30,886 nucleotides of DNA, from the NCBI GenBank assembly GCA_947626485.1, contig CANQSG010000006.1, forward strand, positions 1 to 30,886, read 5' to 3'. Numbering within the stretch: the first letter of the stretch is position 1; each line of letters starts with the position of its first letter. This document shows positions 7,635 through 16,656 of the stretch, in pieces. Made by a program: the position numbers and the translations under genes. Under the pieces are notes generated by a model. The model was not told the DNA's origin and searched no databases. It was given only the letters and a program-made list of their open reading frames with translations. This DNA is from an uncultured Clostridia bacterium (GTDB lineage Bacteria > Bacillota > Clostridia > Oscillospirales > Acutalibacteraceae).

Positions 7635-9845
7635 TTACGCCCCTCTCCCAAACAGAAACCTCTGCGCTTTTACCGTGCCGAGCTCGGTTTCCTTCTCGGT
7701 TTCGCCGTAATTTACGATCACCGTGACGCCGTTGCCAAAGCGCGAAACGGAAAGCTCGCCTTCCCTTGTGTAAGAGAGCAGCTGCGCGTTGGAAAGCGCC
7801 GCCAACAGCGGTTTTAACTCGCTGATATAGCCGTTGACCGTATCGTCGATATCCGCGTAAACGCTCATCGCGATCGCGCTGTGCGGCGATTTGAACACCG
7901 TATCGTTATAGTGATCGCAGAGCGAAAAGCTCAGCGCGCTGCCGGTCGCGGCGGTCTCCAAAAAGGCGATCCGCGGCTCGCTCGAAAGGTTGATCGGCTC
8001 GCCCGAAAGGGTCGCATAGCCCCGGAATGCCATTTGGTAAAACGGGATATCTTCATCCAACGCGTAATATTTCGAAGAGCAGGTCGGCGCGTGGGAAACA
8101 TAATCCAACAGCCTCACGGCATAGCTGTTCGCTTTCTCCCCCAACGCGCTTATCCCCTGCTGCGCGAGGGAGTGCAGGATGCTTGTCACATCGTCCGACA
8201 TGTGCGCCTTACAGTAATAGTCGGGCGACGCATAATCGGAATAGGCGACGCTCGTCAGGGTGGAAAGCCCCGCCCCCGTCATACCGATTTTCTGAATGCT
8301 TTGCGCAACGGCGGACGCCGATTTTGCAAGGGTGAGCCGGTTTGTCAGATAGGCGAAAACGGAATCGGACTGCTCGCGGGTCACGATGTTATAATCGCAA
8401 TAGCGGGCGCGGACGTCGTTTGCCGAAACGGCGGCCTCGCGCACCTTGAATTTCCCTGCGGATTCGGTCAGAAACACCGTATCCAAGTTAAAGAACAAAT
8501 CCGTCTGATTGCTTTGCGCCCAGCTACTCAAGGCTTTCAGGCCTTTTTTGCCGCCGAAGGCCTTGTCGGGGGCAAAGCCGCCGCCCGCCTTGCCGTAATC
8601 GAGACCCGACGAGCCGAACCCCTTCAGATTGACCGCCAGCTTCGCGTCGGTGTGTCCCAGAATATCCGAAAGGATGCTTTGGGCTTGCGCAAAATCCGTG
8701 ACGGGCGACAGCGTGTGATACGGGAGCCCCAAAAACAGCTTCCGCTCTTCGAGCCCGCCGAGCAGGGTGATGATCGCGTCGGCAGACGTCTCCCGTTGCC
8801 GGAAGCCGTCCGTTTTCTCCAGATAATTGCGGTAGCATTCCGCCATTCCGTTGTAATCGTTATGCGCTTTGTCCAGCAAATAATATTTGACCGTGCATTT
8901 GGAGAGCCTTACGACGTCCTCGGAATATTTGGTGATGTCGTTGTTGGTGTTCGCGGAGCCCTTGACGAGCGAGGAGGCGCTGCCGCGCATGCAAAAGGTC
9001 GGGTAAATTCCGGAAAAGCCGTACTGCGCGTCCCCCGCCACGGCGGAAATGTCGGCGGTTTCCGCGCCGGCGGTGATGATGGCGAAAATGCCTTTGTCCG
9101 AGGTTTTCGCGCCGAACACCGGCATTCTTATGCTTTCGGTTTCGGTATCCTGATAAATCGTCTGCGCCGAGGCGTCCCTGCCGTAGACCGGCTCGGAATA
9201 TTTTCGCGCCTGCCTTTGGGCGTCGTCGGTATAGAGCAGCGCGCCGCTGCCCGAAGGGGCGAAAAGATAGGAGCTGTCATCGTTGGCCGCCGAGACAAAA
9301 AACGGCAGGAGCGAAACGCGCAGAATTTTGTTTTCGCCCTCGGTCATCAGGGCGTTTTCCACGGATACCGAAAGGCAGTCCTCCTCCAAAATAAAGGTGA
9401 TCGGAACGGAAATATTCACCTTGTCAAAATAACAGGTGATCCGAAGCCCCGTGTCGGATTTTTGCACGTTGACGTAGGACAGATTCGAATTTGTGTTGAC
9501 CTCGTTTTCGGTCTTATTTTTCGCGTCAAGATAGGTGACCCGAAGCGCCGAGCAGATGCCGTCCGCCCGATAACCGTCGGCCGTTTCGCCCGAAGCATAA
9601 AAATCATAGGGGATCGTCGACCAGATATCTCCGCTTTGTTTATTCTTGAGCAACACGCAAAGTCGATCGGGATCCCAGCTGAGTTCTAAGCGATCGTTTT
9701 CGGTAATGACGCCCGACTTTACGTTCGAAACGCTTTCGGGCAGCCGATAGGTTTTCAGCGAATTGAGATCCGCTTTTTTTCCGCAGCCGCAAAGCGACAG
9801 GGCGAACACCACCGCGATCAGGAAGAAGGATAACATTCGTTTCAC
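7635..9845 (-). CDS. DUF5696-like lipoprotein, possible glycoside hydrolase
   Basis: A 736-residue lipoprotein. The signal peptide ends in a lipobox LCGC with the lipid-bearing Cys at residue 21. The N-terminal third is beta-rich (for example YVNVQKSDTGLRITCYFDKV). The middle contains alternating beta/alpha stretches such as LAVNLKGFGSSGLDYG, DLFFNLDTVFLTES and a repeated ISALGEKANSYAVRL region that suggest a TIM-barrel-like core. The C-terminal part ends with a small beta domain. From memory it corresponds to the uncharacterised family DUF5696, often found beside sugar ABC permeases and YIP1 proteins. An extracellular, membrane-tethered hydrolase or sugar-binding role is inferred; no catalytic pair is proved. 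Start is the GTG at 9845, 15 bp after the upstream stop; an ATG three codons in lacks its own ribosome site. The downstream permease gene is 3 bp away. Confidence 0.65.
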   Translation of the reverse strand: MKRMLSFFLIAVVFALSLCGCGKKADLNSLKTYRLPESVSNVKSGVITENDRLELSWDPDRLCVLLKNKQSGDIWSTIPYDFYASGETADGYRADGICSALRVTYLDAKNKTENEVNTNSNLSYVNVQKSDTGLRITCYFDKVNISVPITFILEEDCLSVSVENALMTEGENKILRVSLLPFFVSAANDDSSYLFAPSGSGALLYTDDAQRQARKYSEPVYGRDASAQTIYQDTETESIRMPVFGAKTSDKGIFAIITAGAETADISAVAGDAQYGFSGIYPTFCMRGSASSLVKGSANTNNDITKYSEDVVRLSKCTVKYYLLDKAHNDYNGMAECYRNYLEKTDGFRQRETSADAIITLLGGLEERKLFLGLPYHTLSPVTDFAQAQSILSDILGHTDAKLAVNLKGFGSSGLDYGKAGGGFAPDKAFGGKKGLKALSSWAQSNQTDLFFNLDTVFLTESAGKFKVREAAVSANDVRARYCDYNIVTREQSDSVFAYLTNRLTLAKSASAVAQSIQKIGMTGAGLSTLTSVAYSDYASPDYYCKAHMSDDVTSILHSLAQQGISALGEKANSYAVRLLDYVSHAPTCSSKYYALDEDIPFYQMAFRGYATLSGEPINLSSEPRIAFLETAATGSALSFSLCDHYNDTVFKSPHSAIAMSVYADIDDTVNGYISELKPLLAALSNAQLLSYTREGELSVSRFGNGVTVIVNYGETEKETELGTVKAQRFLFGRGA

Positions 9846-9860
9846 AGCCTGTTTCGCCCC

Positions 9861-12002
9861 CTATCGCAAAGTCACTTCGTTGAACACGCTCAGAATAAAC
9901 CCTAAAATATCCTGCCAAAGCGTCAACATCGAGAACAGCACAAAGGCGACGATCGCCATACCGAGCAGGGTCGCAAGCGCCGTGCCGATCGCCTTAAAGA
10001 AGCTGAAATCGTGGATCACGGTGATGCTCAGCAGCAGCAAAACGGCGGTAAACAGATAGCAGACCTTGCCGAGCAGCTCAAACGGCGAATTCGAAGAAGG
10101 GGTCAAAACGTTGGAAAGGACGATATAGGCGAAATTGTAAAGGATCAGCGGGAGCAGCGAATAACAGGTCGCGCAGTAAATTTCTTTCATTTTGCCCTTG
10201 CCTTCAAACAGAATGCAGACGAGCCAGTTTGCCGCCGTCCAAAGGAGCACAAGACCCACCGTGCCGATCAGCGGCAGGATCGCGTTGAAGTTGGAAAGGT
10301 CGGTGATTTTGAACATGAAACCGCCGGCCAAATCGGTCAGCACGGTCGCGACGTAAAACAGCAGCAGCAGTCCCGTCGCCACGGCGACCGAGCCCATATT
10401 CTTCGATTTGATGTCCTGTAGGCTTTCAAACGGATGGATCGGCGTCCGCAACGCCACCCGGAGCTTTGCGTTTTTGATAAGCACGAGCTGACGCTTCCGG
10501 CTTTGCACGACAAAGACGACCAGCCCCGCCGTAAGCACCACGGCAAGGACGGCGATCCACCAGAAATTCTGATACAGGAAGGCGTCTCTTACCTCCGCAA
10601 ACGCCAACGCATAGGTCTCGCGGTCGAGGCCGGTTTTGGCATACGCCATCGCCGCCTTATAATCCTTTTCTTTTAACGCCGCCTTTGCGAGACCCCGGTA
10701 TGCCAGTTGACAGTTTTTGTCCGCGGCATAAATCTGTTCCCAATACGGCTTTGCGTCTTCATATTTGCTTTTTACGGTGAGGCTGTCCGCGGTCATCAGC
10801 AGCTTGCCGTATTCGGTGATCTTAAAGCGCGTTATCTTGCCCGTGGAAAAATCGGATACCAGCAAATCGTCCCCGAAAACGCAGATGCTGCTCGGGGAGA
10901 CAAAGGTGCCCGCCTGCTCCCCTTTTTGCTTGCCGCCGCCGAAAACGGAGATCACGTTGCAGGCGACGTCGTAAATAAAGATTCTCCCGTGCGTGCTGTC
11001 CACCGCGTAATAATAGCCGTTCTCGTCGGCGGTCAGCGCGCAAAAGGCGCTTCGCAGCGAGGTGCGGTATTTGGAAAGCATGTTGGTAAATGACACGGGA
11101 TAATCCGCAAAGTTAAAGCTGTTTGAGGTGCTGCCGGAAAAGCCGGAATTCTTCACGAGAATATTTGTCCCCGAAAGGCCGAATCTCCGAATCTGCCCGC
11201 TGGTATTCCCCGTCAGGCCGGAGACAAAGCCTTCGTTGTCGATGCAAATGTCGATCAGGGAAAAGGGCAGCTGTCTGACCGAAGCGTTATGCTTTTCTTC
11301 GGTTTCGAAAAGCGAGGTGATAAAGCTTTTGATCGCGTTGGAAAACGAGGTGGTGACGTTGTTCGCGCCGAAAAAGCCGAAGAATTCGTAGGTGTCGGAA
11401 AAGACCATCATGCCGTAATAAGAGCCCTGGCACAAAAGATAAATATAGCCGTTGCTGTCCCGCACCAGCTTCGTCGGCGCGAAATCAAAGGTTTCGGGCA
11501 CGGTGGCGTCCTCCGGCTTTGTGATGATCTTAAAGATCTCGCCGTTTTTGGTGCAGAGCAACCGCTTATTTAGCGTATCTGCGATATAAAGGCCGCTGTC
11601 GTCCGCAAACAGCCCCTTCGCGCCGGTAAAGTTGATCGTTTCGCCCTGATAGGTCAAATCCGTGATTTGCTGTTTTACCGTATAATTCTCGTCCAAAACA
11701 ACGATGCGCCCGTTGCCGCTGTCGAGCACATATAAAAGCCCGTCGTGGCAGGCAAGATGCTGCAGCTCGTTGAAGGCGCCGATGCCCAAAAGATTCCCCT
11801 CTATCGTCCCCGCCGTTTTATGCGTCGCCTTGGTCTTGACCGGGGTCTTGTTGGCGTAACCCTCCCAGTAGGTATAGGTCGTGTAAGGGATATCCTCGAC
11901 GGATTCGGCCTTCGCGGTCACCGCGCCGCCGAGCAGAAGCGCCGCAAAAAGGACGGCGGACAGGAGGCGGGAGATTCTTCTTTTGCCGTTCATATCTTCC
12001 AC
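9861..12002 (-). CDS. Membrane protein: beta-propeller (NHL-like), TPR-like and YIP1 domains
   Basis: A 713-residue protein in three parts. A signal peptide covers about residues 8-32. Residues 70-400 hold NHL-like propeller repeats of the form LLYVLDSGNGRIVVLDE, LYIADTLNKRLL, YYYAVDSTHGRIFIYD and LLVSDFSTGKITRFK. Residues 410-465 form a TPR-like pair of helices (YEDAKPYWEQIY, DYKAAMAYAKTGL). A membrane span lies at about 481-500, and residues 525-705 carry five hydrophobic segments of the YIP1 type. The topology suggests an external propeller and TPR anchored by a membrane domain. Function is unknown; the position between the permease pair and the DUF5696 lipoprotein argues for an accessory role in sugar sensing, capture or assembly of the importer. 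The GTG at 12002 has TAAGGA six bases upstream; an ATG at 11993 is an alternative. Only 2 bp separate it from the permease stop. Confidence 0.75.
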   Translation of the reverse strand: MEDMNGKRRISRLLSAVLFAALLLGGAVTAKAESVEDIPYTTYTYWEGYANKTPVKTKATHKTAGTIEGNLLGIGAFNELQHLACHDGLLYVLDSGNGRIVVLDENYTVKQQITDLTYQGETINFTGAKGLFADDSGLYIADTLNKRLLCTKNGEIFKIITKPEDATVPETFDFAPTKLVRDSNGYIYLLCQGSYYGMMVFSDTYEFFGFFGANNVTTSFSNAIKSFITSLFETEEKHNASVRQLPFSLIDICIDNEGFVSGLTGNTSGQIRRFGLSGTNILVKNSGFSGSTSNSFNFADYPVSFTNMLSKYRTSLRSAFCALTADENGYYYAVDSTHGRIFIYDVACNVISVFGGGKQKGEQAGTFVSPSSICVFGDDLLVSDFSTGKITRFKITEYGKLLMTADSLTVKSKYEDAKPYWEQIYAADKNCQLAYRGLAKAALKEKDYKAAMAYAKTGLDRETYALAFAEVRDAFLYQNFWWIAVLAVVLTAGLVVFVVQSRKRQLVLIKNAKLRVALRTPIHPFESLQDIKSKNMGSVAVATGLLLLFYVATVLTDLAGGFMFKITDLSNFNAILPLIGTVGLVLLWTAANWLVCILFEGKGKMKEIYCATCYSLLPLILYNFAYIVLSNVLTPSSNSPFELLGKVCYLFTAVLLLLSITVIHDFSFFKAIGTALATLLGMAIVAFVLFSMLTLWQDILGFILSVFNEVTLR

Positions 12003-12004
12003 CC

Positions 12005-12871
12005 CTAATCCTTAATGCCGGCGCTGCTCATGGTTTCAAGCACGTTGGACTGCGTCGCCATGTAAATCAGCACGGGCGGAATCATCATCAGCACGGTCAC
12101 CGCCATCGCGGAGCCCGAACGCGCAAGGCCGCTCGACACGACCGAACCCATCACGCTCGGCAGCGTTTTCAGACTTTCGGAAAAGATCAGATTGCCGCCC
12201 GTGGCTGCCCAGGCGGTCTGGAAGCTGAAGAGCGTAAGCGTCAGCCAGGCGGGTTTTGAAAGCGGCATGACGAGCCGCCAGAAAATCCTGCCCGCGCCCG
12301 CGCCGTCGATCCGCGCCGCCTCGATCAGCACCTCGGGGACGTTGGATTCCATAAACTGTTTTACCAAAAACACGCCCATCGTGCTCGCCAGAGCCGGCAG
12401 GATATACGCCCAATAGGTGTCGATGATCCCGATTTTCGCGAAAATCAGATACTGCGGCACCGCGAGGGTCGTGCCGTTATAAAGCAGCGCAAACTGCACA
12501 AGCAGAAAGAACAGCTTCGTCCACCTGTTTTTGACCTGACAGGTGACGAACGCCGCCATCGAGGAGACCAACACCTGCAAAACCGTGATCGAGGTCGTCA
12601 CGAAGAGGGTGTTCATCACATATCGGCTCAGCGGCACCTCTAAATTCGAGAGCAGCTCGGGCAGTGCGATATAATTTTTAAAGGTGGGTCTTACCACGAA
12701 AAACTTCGGCGGAAAGGCGAGCAATTCGTCTAATGGCTTGAACGAGGTCACGACCGAATAGACCAGCGGAATGACGGTAAAGAGACCCGCGAGCACCAGA
12801 ATCAGGGAATAGACCGCGTTGCCGAAGCGCGAGCGGGTAAAACGCTTATAACGAGCCGTTTGCTTTTTCAT
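12005..12871 (-). CDS. Carbohydrate ABC transporter permease, MalG-like (CUT1), first pair
   Basis: A 288-residue permease with six predicted membrane segments; the first follows the basic N-terminus at about residue 18. The EAA loop reads VPEVLIEAARIDGAGAGRIF followed by WRLVMPLSKPAW. The sequence is of normal length for MalG-type subunits of the CUT1 group, which imports oligosaccharides with the help of an ATPase dimer. The gene lies 10 bp after its MalF-like partner and its TAG stop is almost joined to the start of the YIP1 gene, so all three are probably translated as a unit. It is clearly different in sequence from the MalG-like protein at 5758-6717, so the cluster has two independent channels, not a recent duplication. 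Confidence 0.92.
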   Translation of the reverse strand: MKKQTARYKRFTRSRFGNAVYSLILVLAGLFTVIPLVYSVVTSFKPLDELLAFPPKFFVVRPTFKNYIALPELLSNLEVPLSRYVMNTLFVTTSITVLQVLVSSMAAFVTCQVKNRWTKLFFLLVQFALLYNGTTLAVPQYLIFAKIGIIDTYWAYILPALASTMGVFLVKQFMESNVPEVLIEAARIDGAGAGRIFWRLVMPLSKPAWLTLTLFSFQTAWAATGGNLIFSESLKTLPSVMGSVVSSGLARSGSAMAVTVLMMIPPVLIYMATQSNVLETMSSAGIKD

Positions 12872-12881
12872 GTGCGCGCCC

Positions 12882-13787
12882 TCACTTCCCCGTCGAATCG
12901 ATCAGCTTCCCGATCACCACGCGGGTCACCGCCATCAACGCAAACAGGAACACGGAAAGCGCCGCCGCATACCCCATTTCAAAGCGGGTGCTTGCAACGT
13001 CGCTCAAATGCGTCGCGATGGTATGCGTGGCGTAATTCACGCTCGGGAAGCCGGTAAGCGTGGTCGCGATCGCGCTTACCGAGAAGGAGGACTGAATTTG
13101 CATGACCGCGCTGAAAAGCAAAATATTGCTCATCGACGGCATGGTGATGTACCACAATTCCTGCCAACGGTTGCGGATGCCGTCGATGGCGCCCGCCTCG
13201 TAAAGCGCGGCGTCCACGTTTTGCAGACCCGAAATGTTGGCGAGGAAGGAGACGCCCATGCTCATCCACAGCTGGACGACGATGACAAGCGTCATCGCGT
13301 AATGGGGATCGTTAAACCATTGAATCGGTTCGGAAATCACGTTCATGGACAGCAGCAGACTGTTCACATAACCGTAGCTGTCCCCGCTGAACATGACCTG
13401 CCAGATAAAATAAACGTTTCCCATCAATGCCGGCGAATAAAACAAAAAGGAGAGCACCGTCCGAATTTTCGGCCCGAGTTCATTGATCATCCAGGCGAGC
13501 ATAAACGACAGCATAAACCCGATCGGCCCCGTCACCACGGCAAACATCAGGGTGTTTTTGATGGCGATCAGAAAGACCTTGTCTTCGATAAACATTCGGA
13601 AATAGTTCTGCAAACCCGCGAATTGAGGGGCGTTTATCATATCGTACTTCGTAAAGCTGAGGGCAAGGGAAGAAAGAACCGGCACGATCATAAACAGGAC
13701 GAATACCGCCAAAAAAGGCAGCATCATCAGCGAAAGCGTGATCTTATCGCCGGTGCTCCATTTGCTGATCCCCTTTGTTTGTTTCAC
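12882..13787 (-). CDS. Sugar ABC transporter permease, MalF-like (CUT1), first pair
   Basis: A 301-residue permease. The first span is LPFLAVFVLFMIVPVLSSLA at about residues 18-37, and about five more follow. The EAA loop is LQNVDAALYEAGAIDGIRNR followed by WQELWYITMPSM. Start is a GTG at 13787, with AAGGGGT about eight bases upstream. It follows the large binding-protein gene after 79 bp that include a small hairpin directly after that stop codon; such placement often lets the binding protein be made in excess over the channel. The gene order binding protein, MalF-like, MalG-like is standard for one import unit. Confidence 0.92.
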   Translation of the reverse strand: MKQTKGISKWSTGDKITLSLMMLPFLAVFVLFMIVPVLSSLALSFTKYDMINAPQFAGLQNYFRMFIEDKVFLIAIKNTLMFAVVTGPIGFMLSFMLAWMINELGPKIRTVLSFLFYSPALMGNVYFIWQVMFSGDSYGYVNSLLLSMNVISEPIQWFNDPHYAMTLVIVVQLWMSMGVSFLANISGLQNVDAALYEAGAIDGIRNRWQELWYITMPSMSNILLFSAVMQIQSSFSVSAIATTLTGFPSVNYATHTIATHLSDVASTRFEMGYAAALSVFLFALMAVTRVVIGKLIDSTGK

Positions 13788-13845
13788 CTCAGATACCCCT
13801 TCCCTACTGAGCGGTCAACAAGCGCCCGACCCGGTCGCGCCGAAA

Positions 13846-13863
13846 CGGGCGAAATTCCGCCCG
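13846..13863 (-). other. Small hairpin directly after the large binding-protein gene
   Basis: CGGGCG (13846-13851) pairs with CGCCCG (13858-13863) around a 6-base loop, just past the stop codon of the 919-residue binding protein. In the minus direction it is followed only by GUUUCGG, so full termination is unlikely. It may act as partial attenuator or 3' stabiliser between binding protein and permeases. Confidence 0.4.
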
Positions 13864-13866
13864 CCT

Positions 13867-16626
13867 TTACTTCTCCGACGACAGATTAGCGTATTCCTGC
13901 GTTTTGCGGCGAATTTCGTCGTCCGCCTCCGGAATCCATTTTTCCAGCATATCTTCTACATTCTGTCCGTTGTTTACGACGTTCCAAAACACCTGCTGCA
14001 CCGAGCGGGAGACGTAATAGCTGCCGGGAACCTCCGGCAAATTCTGCACCTTGTCAAACTGATTTTGCAGGGCTTGCAGCGTGGCTTTGTCCCAGCCGAG
14101 CCGGTAAACCGCGTTTAGATTTGCGGACTCGTATCTGCCCGAAGCGCCCAAAATCGATTCGATATTGGTCGAAAACCGGTACTGAATATCGTCCGACGTC
14201 CACCATTTCAAAAATTCCCATGCCTTGTCTTTTTTGTCCGACCAGTTCAGGATGACGTTGGCGGTTCCCGTCCCGTTGACCGCGTTGGAGATCGTGCCGT
14301 CCTCGTTCTGAAAGCCGGGAATTTCCACCATGCGCCATTTTCCGTTGATCTCGGGCGCCGCCGCCCGCAGCGTGGCGTTCTCGGCGTAGGAGGCGATCGC
14401 CATCGGCATGAGCCCCGTCCGGAACCGGTTGAAAAAGCTGTAGGTCTTCGGGAACTTGTATTTTGTGAAAAAGTCGGTCATGAAGGTATAGGCTTCTACT
14501 GCCCCCGCCGACATCAGGTTGGTGGCGGTTCGCGCCTCGTTATAGGGCGAGACGCCCATTTGCGTCAGGAACAGAAAACCGTCGGTCGTCATGCCGCAGT
14601 TCATGTTGTTGAGCGTGATGACCTTCGCGGCGTCGATAAATTCGTCCCAGGTTTTGGGGATTTCGAGCCCCAATTCTTCGAAGATATCGGTTCTGATAAA
14701 GAGCATCTGGAAGGTTTCGGTGCTCGGAAGCCCGTAGATTCCGCCCTTGTATTCATAGGGGACGCTCGCCGTCCTGCTGAACCGCTTTGTGATCTCCGCA
14801 TAGTCCGAAAATTCGGTCAGGTCGTAAAGAAGTCCCCGCATGGCATAGTTGAGCGGGTCGGTCCTTGCGACGTTCAGCTGGAAATCGGGGCCGTTCCCCG
14901 CGAGACCCGCCTGCACCAGGGTCGTCGCCGTGATTTTGATATCCACGTCGATCCCCGTTTTGGGGGTGAAATCGTTCGAAATCAGATTTTCGAGCAGGGT
15001 GATCTGGTCGCGTCCCCAGTTCAGCCACAACACCAACGCATCCCGATCGGTTTTCTCCCGCTCGTAATCGTCCGCGTAGGAGGAAAGCAGCCGTTTCACG
15101 GAAAAGCCCAGCTTCCCGAAAAATCCGATCTTGCCGCTCTCGAACTCCTTGCCGGGCTGCGTCAACAAAACCGTGTCGATGTCGAGCGCCATATTCTGCA
15201 TTTCATAAAGCCAGGAGCAAAGGGAGGAATAATTATCGTAAAACGCCGAGAGCTTGGTGTGCGCCTCAAACTTGACTTTCAGCATCTGGTTGATCGTGAC
15301 GGCGGCTTTGCGCATGATCTGGGCGTTCGAGCCGCCCTTTGCCCCGGAGATCTCCTCGCTTAAGGCCGCCATGTTTTCCAGCCGTTCCGCCACGTCGGGC
15401 AGCACGTCGTTGAGCTCCGGGATCGCGACGAACAGATCGTAATCGCGGTTGGCGTCGGGCGATTCGCCCGTGATCTTCACGATTTTGCGGTAAAGCGTCC
15501 CCAGAATATCGGTGATGTCCTTCAGCTCCGCGGCATACGCGGCAAGCTCGCCCAACGTGACGGTCAAGGTCACGGTATGCGCGCCCGCAGAAAGATAAAG
15601 CGGCATTTCCCCGCCGTTTTCATCTGCAAGCGTAAAAAACTGCCAGCCGCTTTGATAGGGGAACGCGACCGCTTCCGCCTCGCGGAACGGAATTTCGCCG
15701 TCTACCGACAGCCTTCTGTAAGAAATGCCCTCCTGCAAATAGTTCTGCCTGTAATGAAAGCCGAGCTTATACCAACCGTCGGACGGCGCGACAACGCTCC
15801 AGCTGATCGACCCGCCGAGGCGGTTCCAGTTCGTACCGCCGATATAATTGATCCGCTTGTGAAACGGGTCGGCGGGCGACACCGCGGCGCTGTTGCGATC
15901 CGCCAAAGGCACAAAGCTCTTTTGGCTTTTGGCGGTCGCCTTTTCGCCCTCTAAAACAATTTCTTCCCCGGTATAATCGGAAGCGTTTTCATGCTTTGCG
16001 GCATATTCTTCATAGGTCGGCAACGTTTCGGGAACGGCCAACACCAGTTTTTCGATTTTTACCGGCTCTTCCCCGAAGGAGAGGGAAAGCACATGCTCTC
16101 CCTTGCGCAATGCCAGACACAGCGGCTCGGTCACAAACCCCTCGCTGTCGTAGAGCTTGGCGGTGCTGCTTACGAACACCTCCTCCTGCTCGGGGGAGAA
16201 TTCATCGCCGTCCGCATTTGCGGAAAAGGTATCGGTCGCGTTCTTCCACACCCGGTAAAGCAGAAGGGTTTCCGCCTGCGCGCAGGGGAATTCTCCGTCC
16301 ACCGTCAAAGAAAGCTCGATATCGTTCCCGTTGCCCGCGATCGCCGTGTAGGTAAGCACCGGCATATACCGGGCGTCTTCGGGCACGGTGAAGCGAAACT
16401 CCATGCTGTCGTCCGTTTGCGCGAGAACCTCCGGCTCGATCGCGGCCGCCGCCTTTTTGAAGTTATCGGATTCCGATAACTGCGCCGTAAAATCGTCGGA
16501 GGCAGCGCTTTGCCCCATAGCGGGCGCGGCGGGTTTTGCGGCCTGCGATTCGGGCGCGGCGGACACCGTCAGACCCGACAGCGCGAGCAACAACGTAAGT
16601 GCGAAGGAAATCATCCGTCTTTTCAT
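13867..16626 (-). CDS. Large extracellular solute-binding protein with N-terminal beta-sandwich domains
   Basis: A 919-residue exported protein, about twice the usual size for the family. Residues 1-24 form a signal peptide with no lipobox. Residues about 55-200 and 225-365 look like two beta-sandwich, CBM-like domains (for example LSLTVDGEFP, WYKLGFHYRQNY, RRLSVDGEIPFREAE). Residues 366-525 are helical. From about 528 the cluster-1-type binding fold starts (LVLWLNWGRDQITLLENLIS), with YKGGIYGLPSTETFQMLF, PKTWDEFIDAAKVI and DKKDKAWEFLKWWTS as typical markers. The fusion would let one protein hold a polysaccharide chain and hand oligosaccharide to the adjacent permease pair. Without lipid anchor it may be held by the N-terminal domains or the other surface proteins. 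Start 16626 follows AAAGGAGG. Thirty bases separate it from the upstream gene. Confidence 0.85.
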   Translation of the reverse strand: MKRRMISFALTLLLALSGLTVSAAPESQAAKPAAPAMGQSAASDDFTAQLSESDNFKKAAAAIEPEVLAQTDDSMEFRFTVPEDARYMPVLTYTAIAGNGNDIELSLTVDGEFPCAQAETLLLYRVWKNATDTFSANADGDEFSPEQEEVFVSSTAKLYDSEGFVTEPLCLALRKGEHVLSLSFGEEPVKIEKLVLAVPETLPTYEEYAAKHENASDYTGEEIVLEGEKATAKSQKSFVPLADRNSAAVSPADPFHKRINYIGGTNWNRLGGSISWSVVAPSDGWYKLGFHYRQNYLQEGISYRRLSVDGEIPFREAEAVAFPYQSGWQFFTLADENGGEMPLYLSAGAHTVTLTVTLGELAAYAAELKDITDILGTLYRKIVKITGESPDANRDYDLFVAIPELNDVLPDVAERLENMAALSEEISGAKGGSNAQIMRKAAVTINQMLKVKFEAHTKLSAFYDNYSSLCSWLYEMQNMALDIDTVLLTQPGKEFESGKIGFFGKLGFSVKRLLSSYADDYEREKTDRDALVLWLNWGRDQITLLENLISNDFTPKTGIDVDIKITATTLVQAGLAGNGPDFQLNVARTDPLNYAMRGLLYDLTEFSDYAEITKRFSRTASVPYEYKGGIYGLPSTETFQMLFIRTDIFEELGLEIPKTWDEFIDAAKVITLNNMNCGMTTDGFLFLTQMGVSPYNEARTATNLMSAGAVEAYTFMTDFFTKYKFPKTYSFFNRFRTGLMPMAIASYAENATLRAAAPEINGKWRMVEIPGFQNEDGTISNAVNGTGTANVILNWSDKKDKAWEFLKWWTSDDIQYRFSTNIESILGASGRYESANLNAVYRLGWDKATLQALQNQFDKVQNLPEVPGSYYVSRSVQQVFWNVVNNGQNVEDMLEKWIPEADDEIRRKTQEYANLSSEK

Positions 16627-16656
16627 ACGCTGCCTCCTTTCCTATAACGTGTAAAT

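Noticed and set aside
7881..9689. 602-codon plus-strand open frame opposite the DUF5696-like gene
   Set aside because: Its protein is Arg/His-rich low-complexity without family likeness, and it lies entirely antisense to a well-supported lipoprotein gene; it is a by-product of G+C-rich codon use.
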